From VRUE01 sp963702175 (lineage in GTDB: Bacteria; Actinomycetota; Thermoleophilia; Solirubrobacterales; 70-9), in contig OY969721.1 of assembly GCA_963702175.1 (NCBI GenBank), positions 2,356,001 through 2,420,000 of the forward strand: a stretch of DNA of 64,000 nt, given 5' to 3'. This document shows positions 59,301 through 64,000 of this stretch, one piece after another. Position 1 is the first letter of the stretch. Each line of letters opens with the position of its first letter. The position numbers and the translations under genes were made by a program. Under the pieces are notes generated by a model. The model was not told the DNA's origin. It worked only from the letters and a program-made list of their open reading frames with translations, and did no database searches.

Positions 59301-59984
59301 ATGGCGAGGCGGTTGCTGATTGCTGGAACGCTGGCGAGCTGCCTGGCGGTTCTGGTGGCGCTGGCAGGGGGAGCCGGGGCAGCCACGACTTCGGCGACCA
59401 CCGTCGTCCTCGGCAGCACGGCGAGCGTGCCTGATCCGTCCTGTCCGGAGATGCCCTGCCAGGCGATCGGCAGCGTCACCGGGTTCCAGGTCAGCAACAA
59501 CCAGGCCAGCCTCCCCTTCCGGGTCCCCCGCGACGGCAAAGTCAAGTCCTGGACGTTGACGCTGGCCCAGCCCACCGGCGAGCAGCGCTCCTTCTTCAAC
59601 GGGTTCTTCGGCACGCCGCCGCAGGCACGGCTGGCAATCCTGCGGCGCGTGCCGGGCACCGAACCGCCTCGCTACAACCTGCGCCGCCAGGGCCCGGTCA
59701 AGGTGCTGAGTCCCTTCCTCGGGCAGACGGTCAGGTTCAGCGCCTCGCTGCCGGTCGAAAAGGGCGACATCGTCGGCCTCACGGTGCCGACCTGGGCGCC
59801 GGCCTTCGCCGAGGGCCTGCCCTCCAACGACGTTTGGCGGGCCAGCCGCGAAGCCGGCAAATGCGTCAATTCCACCGACGTCCGCCAGGGCGAAGCCCAC
59901 GAGAAAGTTGGGACGAGAGCTACGTACGGATGCCGTTACGCGACTGCGCGGCTGCTCTACACCGTCACGCTGGCGGTCGACTAG
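59301..59984 (+). CDS. Secreted protein of unknown function
   Basis: 227 residues with a clear signal peptide (ARRLLIAGTLASCLAVLVALAGGAGA). The mature part looks like a beta-rich domain (SLPFRVPRDGKVKSWTLTLAQPTGEQ, then RFSASLPVEKGDIVGLTVPTWAPAF) with four cysteines, two early (CPEMPC) and two late (KCVNS, GCRYA). I do not recognise a family. A GAGGAG site precedes the ATG. Confidence 0.7.
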   Translation: MARRLLIAGTLASCLAVLVALAGGAGAATTSATTVVLGSTASVPDPSCPEMPCQAIGSVTGFQVSNNQASLPFRVPRDGKVKSWTLTLAQPTGEQRSFFNGFFGTPPQARLAILRRVPGTEPPRYNLRRQGPVKVLSPFLGQTVRFSASLPVEKGDIVGLTVPTWAPAFAEGLPSNDVWRASREAGKCVNSTDVRQGEAHEKVGTRATYGCRYATARLLYTVTLAVD

Positions 59985-60041
59985 CGCTGCGCCGTCCTCT
60001 AACGGCGTCCGGTGCGGGTTGCTGCCGGCGTGTGGCAAGAG

Positions 60042-60144
60042 GGGCGGGCATTCCTTCCGGCGGCTTGTACTTTTTCGGGCGTCCGGCCGGGGTTTGGCCG
60101 GTGGCGACCCACCGAAAAAGTTGAGCCGGAAGGTTTGCCCGCCC
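60042..60144. repeat. Family 2 palindromic element, copy C (reverse orientation)
   Basis: Outer arms GGGCGGGCATTCCTTCCGGC (60042-60061) and 60125-60144 pair at 18 of 20 positions. The inner pair ACTTTTTCGG (60069-60078) and CCGAAAAAGT (60112-60121) encloses 33 nt. CTTGT precedes and TGAG follows, the reverse of copies A and B. It lies between convergent genes. Confidence 0.8.
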
Positions 60145-60149
60145 TTCTC

Positions 60150-60716
60150 CTACGCCGCCGAGGGCAATACCCGCGGCGTCGACTGATCTTTGGGCAGCGC
60201 CGCAGCACCGGCGATCAGGCTCTGGAACTCGTTGAGCGCCAAGTGGGCGACCGCCTCGAGCAGCTCCTCGTCGGTCCAGCCGATCTCACGTGCCTCCTCG
60301 TGCAGGTGGAGCGGGGGAGGGCCGTCGGCGTCGAGAGCCGCCTGCAGGTACTCCAGCAGTGCCGCCTCCTTCGGGTCGGCGGAGCCGAAGCTGCGGGCCC
60401 GCGAGACCTCGTCGAGGCCGAGGCCGGCGCGCCGCGCCGCCTTCGCATGCTGGGCGATGCTGTAGCTGTCGTCGCGGTGCTCGGCCACCGCGAGGGCGAT
60501 CCGCACCCGGGTCGCCTGCGGCAGGACGCCGCCGCGGAGCTCTGAGCGCATCCGCGTGTAGGCGCGCAGCACGGAGGGCGCGCCGGCGAGCACGCCGACG
60601 AACTTGGTCACGTCGCCACCGGTTGCCTGGATCGTCTTGATCAGCGGCGCGCTCTCATCGGGCGCCGTCAGCTCGTCGTGGATCTGGAACCTGCTCACGT
60701 CTGTTTTGACTGTCAC
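60150..60716 (-). CDS. AhpD/carboxymuconolactone decarboxylase-like protein lacking the catalytic cysteines
   Basis: 188 residues. The fold is read from LTAPDESAPLIKTIQATGGDVTKFVGVLAGAPSVLRAY and GGVLPQATRVRIALAVAEHRDDSYSIAQHAKAARRAGL, the position where AhpD proteins have EHxxCxYCxxxH. Here it reads EHRDDSYSIAQH, so both cysteines are replaced (Asp and Ser). ELLEAVAHLALNEFQSLI closes the family pattern. Thiol peroxidase activity is therefore unlikely. The long upstream region has repeated CTTTAC and an operator-like palindrome. Confidence 0.82.
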   Translation of the reverse strand: MTVKTDVSRFQIHDELTAPDESAPLIKTIQATGGDVTKFVGVLAGAPSVLRAYTRMRSELRGGVLPQATRVRIALAVAEHRDDSYSIAQHAKAARRAGLGLDEVSRARSFGSADPKEAALLEYLQAALDADGPPPLHLHEEAREIGWTDEELLEAVAHLALNEFQSLIAGAAALPKDQSTPRVLPSAA

Positions 60717-60753
60717 GTTGATCCCGCCTTTGGCCTCGGATGGACGGATTTCG

Positions 60754-60790
60754 CTTTACGAAGCCTTTACGTGGCCTTTACTTTACTTTA
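60754..60790. promoter_or_regulatory. Phased CTTTAC repeats in the glnA upstream region
   Basis: CTTTAC occurs at 60754, 60765, 60776 and 60781, with a partial CTTTA at 60786. The first three are spaced by exactly 11 bp, one helical turn. The stretch is AT-rich in a GC-rich genome. It lies between divergent genes, so it could serve either. Confidence 0.55.
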
Positions 60791-60795
60791 AGCCG

Positions 60796-60818
60796 ATAAC
60801 TTACCTGAAGTAAGTTAT
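60796..60818. promoter_or_regulatory. Operator-like palindrome
   Basis: ATAACTTAC-CTGAA-GTAAGTTAT has perfect 9-bp arms with a 5-bp centre. It lies just after the CTTTAC cluster, ~150 bp before glnA. A dimeric repressor or activator site is likely; it does not resemble the GlnR box. Confidence 0.6.
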
Positions 60819-60969
60819 ACCTGCTTTCTCCATCGCTCGCAACCCATGCAGGCGCGCTTCCTATACCCGTATACGCAATTTCGTACCTGATCGGTTCAGC
60901 CAGCCTTGGAAGCCCCTTTGGCCTATCGTTGCCGCTCCGAGCGGGAAGCGCTAGATCAAGGAGGCCGCC

Positions 60970-62322
60970 ATGCCAGAGCAACCCACCAGTGCCGCTGACG
61001 TCGCTCAGATCGTCAAGGAACGCGACGTCCGCTTCATCCGCCTCTGGTTCACCGACGTGCTCGGCCAGCTGAAGAGCTTCTCGATCAACGCCGCCGAGCT
61101 CGAGGACGCCTTCGAGGGCGGCATGGGCTTCGACGGCTCCTCGATCACCGGTTTCAACCCGATCGAGGAGTCCGACATGATCGCGATGCCCGACCCCTCG
61201 ACCTTTGCTCTCGTCCCCTGGCGCCCCGAGGAAGAGAACGCGGTGGGCCGCATGTTCTGCGACATCCAGGTCCCCGGCGGTGAGGCCTACGAGGGCGATC
61301 CGCGCTGGATCCTCCGCCGCGCGCTGAAACGGGCCGAGGAGCTCGGCTTTGACGCCTACAACGTTGGGCCCGAGCTGGAGTACTTCTATTTCCGCTCGGC
61401 CAAACCCGAGGACGGCGTCCCCGAGGTGCTCGACGAGGGCGGCTACTTCGACCTGACCACGCTCGACGCCGGCTCCGACGTGCGCCGCGAGACCGTCCTC
61501 GCCCTGGAGAAGATGGGCATCCACGTCGAGTACACGCACCACGAGGTCGGCCCTTCCCAGCATGAGGTCGACATGCGCTACAAGAGCGCCCTGGAGATGG
61601 CCGACGACTGCATGACCTACCGCATCGTCGTCAAGGAGTACGCGATGAAGTACGGCTGGCACGCGACCTTCATGCCGAAGCCGCTGTTCGGCGAGAACGG
61701 CTCCGGGATGCACGTCCACCAGTCGCTGACCAAGGACGGCAAAAACGCCTTCTTCGACCCCGACGACCAGTTCTTCCTCTCCGCCACCGCAAAGGCCTTC
61801 ATCGCCGGCCAGCTCAAGCACGCGCGCGAGATTTCGCCGCTCTTCGCCCAGTGGGTCAACTCCTACAAGCGGCTGGTCCCCGGCTACGAGGCGCCGGTCT
61901 ACCTGGCCTGGTCGCGCCGCAACCGCTCGGCGCTGATCCGGGTGCCGCTCTACCACCCCGGCAAGGAGGGGGCGACGCGGGCCGAGCTGCGCTGCCCCGA
62001 CCCCGCCTGCAACCCCTACCTCTGCTTCGCCGGCATGCTGCAGGCGGGCCTGGAAGGGATCGAGAAGGGCTATGAGCTGCCCGAGCCGATGGAGCAGAAC
62101 CTTTACCATCTCTCGACCGAGGAGCGGACCCAGCAGGGGATCGAGCAGCTGCCGGCGACGCTGGGCGAGGCAATCGAGGTTGCCGCCGAGTCGGAGCTGG
62201 TGCTGCGCACGCTCGGCGAGCACACCTTCCGCCGCTTCGTTGAGATCAAGCGCCAGGAGTGGGACGAGTACCGCGTCCAGGTGACGCCGTACGAGATCGA
62301 GAACTTCCTGCCGGTCCTCTAG
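60970..62322 (+). CDS. glnA: Glutamine synthetase, type I (short, alpha-like)
   Basis: 450 residues after an AAGGAGG site. Signatures: FTDVLGQLKSFSI, MGFDGSSITGF, GPELEYFYF, KPLFGENGSGMHVHQSL (ammonium/metal site), LVPGYEAPVYLAWSRRNRSALIRVP. The adenylylation region reads NLYHLSTEER, a tyrosine followed by a sequence closer to Bacillus-type enzymes than to NLYDLPPEE; length also fits the alpha type (~445) more than the beta type (~470). It makes glutamine from ammonium, in line with amt-glnK in the same window. Confidence 0.94.
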   Translation: MPEQPTSAADVAQIVKERDVRFIRLWFTDVLGQLKSFSINAAELEDAFEGGMGFDGSSITGFNPIEESDMIAMPDPSTFALVPWRPEEENAVGRMFCDIQVPGGEAYEGDPRWILRRALKRAEELGFDAYNVGPELEYFYFRSAKPEDGVPEVLDEGGYFDLTTLDAGSDVRRETVLALEKMGIHVEYTHHEVGPSQHEVDMRYKSALEMADDCMTYRIVVKEYAMKYGWHATFMPKPLFGENGSGMHVHQSLTKDGKNAFFDPDDQFFLSATAKAFIAGQLKHAREISPLFAQWVNSYKRLVPGYEAPVYLAWSRRNRSALIRVPLYHPGKEGATRAELRCPDPACNPYLCFAGMLQAGLEGIEKGYELPEPMEQNLYHLSTEERTQQGIEQLPATLGEAIEVAAESELVLRTLGEHTFRRFVEIKRQEWDEYRVQVTPYEIENFLPVL

Positions 62323-64000
62323 TCGCGGGCCAGCTCTCGTTCTGCTTCAGCTGGGGCTTGCGGTCCCCGCTTGCCCTTCGACAGCTCCGAGGGCCACCAG
62401 AACTTGTCGCCCATGGTGAGTGCGATCGAGGGGACGAGGACGCTGCGGACGAGGAAGGTGTCGAGGAGGACGCCGAAGGCGACGACGAAGCCGATCTCGG
62501 TGAGGAAGGTGAGGGGGAGGACGGCAAGCACGGAGAAGGTGCCGGCGAGGACGATGCCGGCGCTGGTGATGACGCCGCCGGTGACCGCGAGGGCGCGGAG
62601 GATGCCTTGTTCGGAGCCGTGCTTGATCGTTTCCTCGCGGGCGCGGGCGATCAGGAAGATGTTGTAGTCGACCCCCAGCGCGACCAGGAAGACGAAGGCG
62701 AAGAGCGGCAGCGACGGGTCGGAGCCGGGGAAGCCGAAGATCACGTCGAAGACGAAGTAGCCGACACCGAGCGCGGCGAGGAAGCTGAGGATCACGGTCC
62801 CGATCAGGACCAGTGGCGCCGCCACCGCGCGCAGCAGGGCGATCAGGATCAGCAGGACGACGAGGAGGATGATCGGCGGGATCACGATCGAATCCCAGCC
62901 CGCCGCGTCGCGGACGTCGAATTCGATCGCCGTCGGCCCCCCGACCAGGGCGCTCGGCGCGGCGGCCTGTGCGGCGTCGCGGATCGGTTCGACCGTGTCG
63001 AAGGCCTCGGTCGAGTAGGGGTCGGGTTCCAGGGTCGCCTGGACGAGGACGCCGGGCGGTCCCTGCGCGACCGGTTGCGAGACCGACTCGACGCCGTTCA
63101 CGCCCGCGACGGCTTTCCTCACCGCTTCCACTTCGCCGCTGTCGCTGACGACGACGTCGGTGAGCGCGGTGGCTCCCGATGGGAAGCTCTCGCTGAGCAG
63201 GTTCTGGCCTTCGACCGATTCGACTTCGGTGCGGTAGGCGTCTTCGCTGGTCAGGTCGGTCGAGAAGAAGGCGAAGCCGGCGCAGAGGACCAGGAGCACG
63301 GCGACCGATCCGCCCATGACGCGCTTGGGCGAGAGGGCGACGCGGTCGCCGACCCGTTTCCAGAACCCGTGCGTCGCGTCGACGGCGTGCTCGAGCCGGT
63401 GGCGCCGCACCTCGTAGGGCGTGAAGACGGCGCGGTCGAGCGGCCCGACGATCAGCGAGGGGATGCGACGACCGCTGAGGATGCGCAGGACCCAGTTGAG
63501 CAGGACCAGCGGCAGCAGGATCAGCACCAGCAGGCAGGCGAGGGCGACCCGGACGAAGGCGCCGAAGCCCGAGCCTTCGATGATCGATTGCCGGGCGCGA
63601 TCGGAGGCCTGGTCGATGCTGGGGGCCGTCTCCGGCGCGTGCGGGACGAAAGGCCAAAAGGCGCGGCGGCCGAAGATCGTCAGCAGTGCCGGCAGCAGGG
63701 TCAGCATCGAGAGCGCCGCGCAGGCGATCCCGATCGCCGCGATCGGCCCCAGCCCGGCGGTGCCGTTGACCTTGGCGATCAGGAGGCAGAGCAGCGCCGC
63801 GATCACCGTCGCCGCCGAGGCGAAGATCGCCGGCCCGGCGGAGGCGAGCGCCGTGCGCATAGCCTCGTGCTTGTCGACCGTGTGGTGCAGCTCCTCCCGA
63901 TAACGGGAGACGAGCAGCAGCGCGTAGTCGGTCCCGGCGCCGAGCACCAGCACCGACATGATCGAGCTCGATTGCCCGTTGATCGTCACCCCCAGCTCTG
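62319..64000 (-). CDS. MMPL/RND-family transporter, 5' end beyond the window
   Basis: At least 560 residues; the frame stays open to the last base, so the N-terminus lies outside. Visible: GAGTDYALLLVSRYREEL (the first RND transmembrane motif), several helices, a large outer loop (STDLTSEDAYRTEVESVEGQNLLSESFPSGA), and the second half with GVDYNIFLIARAREE. The C-terminal tail is short and basic. MMPL proteins export lipids or drugs using the proton gradient. It overlaps glnA by four bases in the convergent direction. Confidence 0.9.
   Translation of the reverse strand, partial: ELGVTINGQSSSIMSVLVLGAGTDYALLLVSRYREELHHTVDKHEAMRTALASAGPAIFASAATVIAALLCLLIAKVNGTAGLGPIAAIGIACAALSMLTLLPALLTIFGRRAFWPFVPHAPETAPSIDQASDRARQSIIEGSGFGAFVRVALACLLVLILLPLVLLNWVLRILSGRRIPSLIVGPLDRAVFTPYEVRRHRLEHAVDATHGFWKRVGDRVALSPKRVMGGSVAVLLVLCAGFAFFSTDLTSEDAYRTEVESVEGQNLLSESFPSGATALTDVVVSDSGEVEAVRKAVAGVNGVESVSQPVAQGPPGVLVQATLEPDPYSTEAFDTVEPIRDAAQAAAPSALVGGPTAIEFDVRDAAGWDSIVIPPIILLVVLLILIALLRAVAAPLVLIGTVILSFLAALGVGYFVFDVIFGFPGSDPSLPLFAFVFLVALGVDYNIFLIARAREETIKHGSEQGILRALAVTGGVITSAGIVLAGTFSVLAVLPLTFLTEIGFVVAFGVLLDTFLVRSVLVPSIALTMGDKFWWPSELSKGKRGPQAPAEAERELARD

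Overview
The window is GC-rich, single-contig bacterial DNA with densely packed genes, GTG and TTG starts, mycobacterial-type LexA operator, CarD, DisA, a SigH-like sigma factor, an actinobacterial ydaO-type riboswitch and a MerR-cyclase fusion. This gene content points to an actinobacterium, most likely of the Thermoleophilia (Solirubrobacterales and relatives). That assignment is an inference from gene content, not from a marker search.

Layout. 1-3 kb: end of a fatty-acid oxidation fusion protein, a VOC protein, a Sir2 deacylase and a HAD phosphatase. 3-11 kb, mostly minus strand: an unknown protein, a three-domain cell-wall hydrolase, a nucleoside phosphorylase and an Efe-like iron-uptake pair. 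11-13 kb: amt-glnK. 13-43 kb: a long housekeeping block (cyclase regulator, tilS, hpt, ftsH, folP, folB, folK, coaX, dus, greA, lysS, clpC, disA, carD, ispD, ispF, cysS, rlmB, sigH) whose order parallels the tilS-to-sigH region of Bacillus subtilis. A 3.6-kb mobile island interrupts it between ftsH and folP. 43-53 kb: a PD-(D/E)XK nuclease overlapping tRNA-Thr, a SHOCT membrane protein, an aromatic ring-cleavage pair, a PlsC-GpsA fusion, an ECF sigma factor and small metabolic genes. 53-56.5 kb: a tRNA-Leu integration hotspot with an unknown membrane protein and toxin-antitoxin debris. 56.5-64 kb: lexA, an SDR, rnpB, a c-di-AMP riboswitch with its RlpA-like gene, a secreted protein, an AhpD-like protein, glnA and a truncated MMPL transporter.

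Three structural layers stand out. (1) At least two families of long palindromic intergenic elements keep a conserved core but have outer arms that differ from copy to copy while staying self-complementary. One (91 bp) is intact at 2947-3037. A second 91-bp copy was split exactly at its central AATT by the island, which is flanked by AATT on both sides and carries inverted terminal repeats. (2) The island holds a beta-class DNA methyltransferase joined to an Mrr-like nuclease domain (frameshifted), a DDE transposase and a coupled pair of small DNA-binding proteins. (3) Three 3'-end copies of tRNA-Leu(GAG) lie in the same orientation between 53.2 and 56.5 kb, marking at least two insertions.

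Genes that appear to work together: amt-glnK and glnA in ammonium assimilation; disA and the c-di-AMP riboswitch, so the second messenger is both made and sensed here; FTR1 with its lipoprotein in iron uptake; folP-folB-folK in folate synthesis; ispD and ispF in the MEP pathway; MhqO-like dioxygenase with a maleylacetate-reductase-like enzyme. All assignments come from reading motifs and context; no database search was run.
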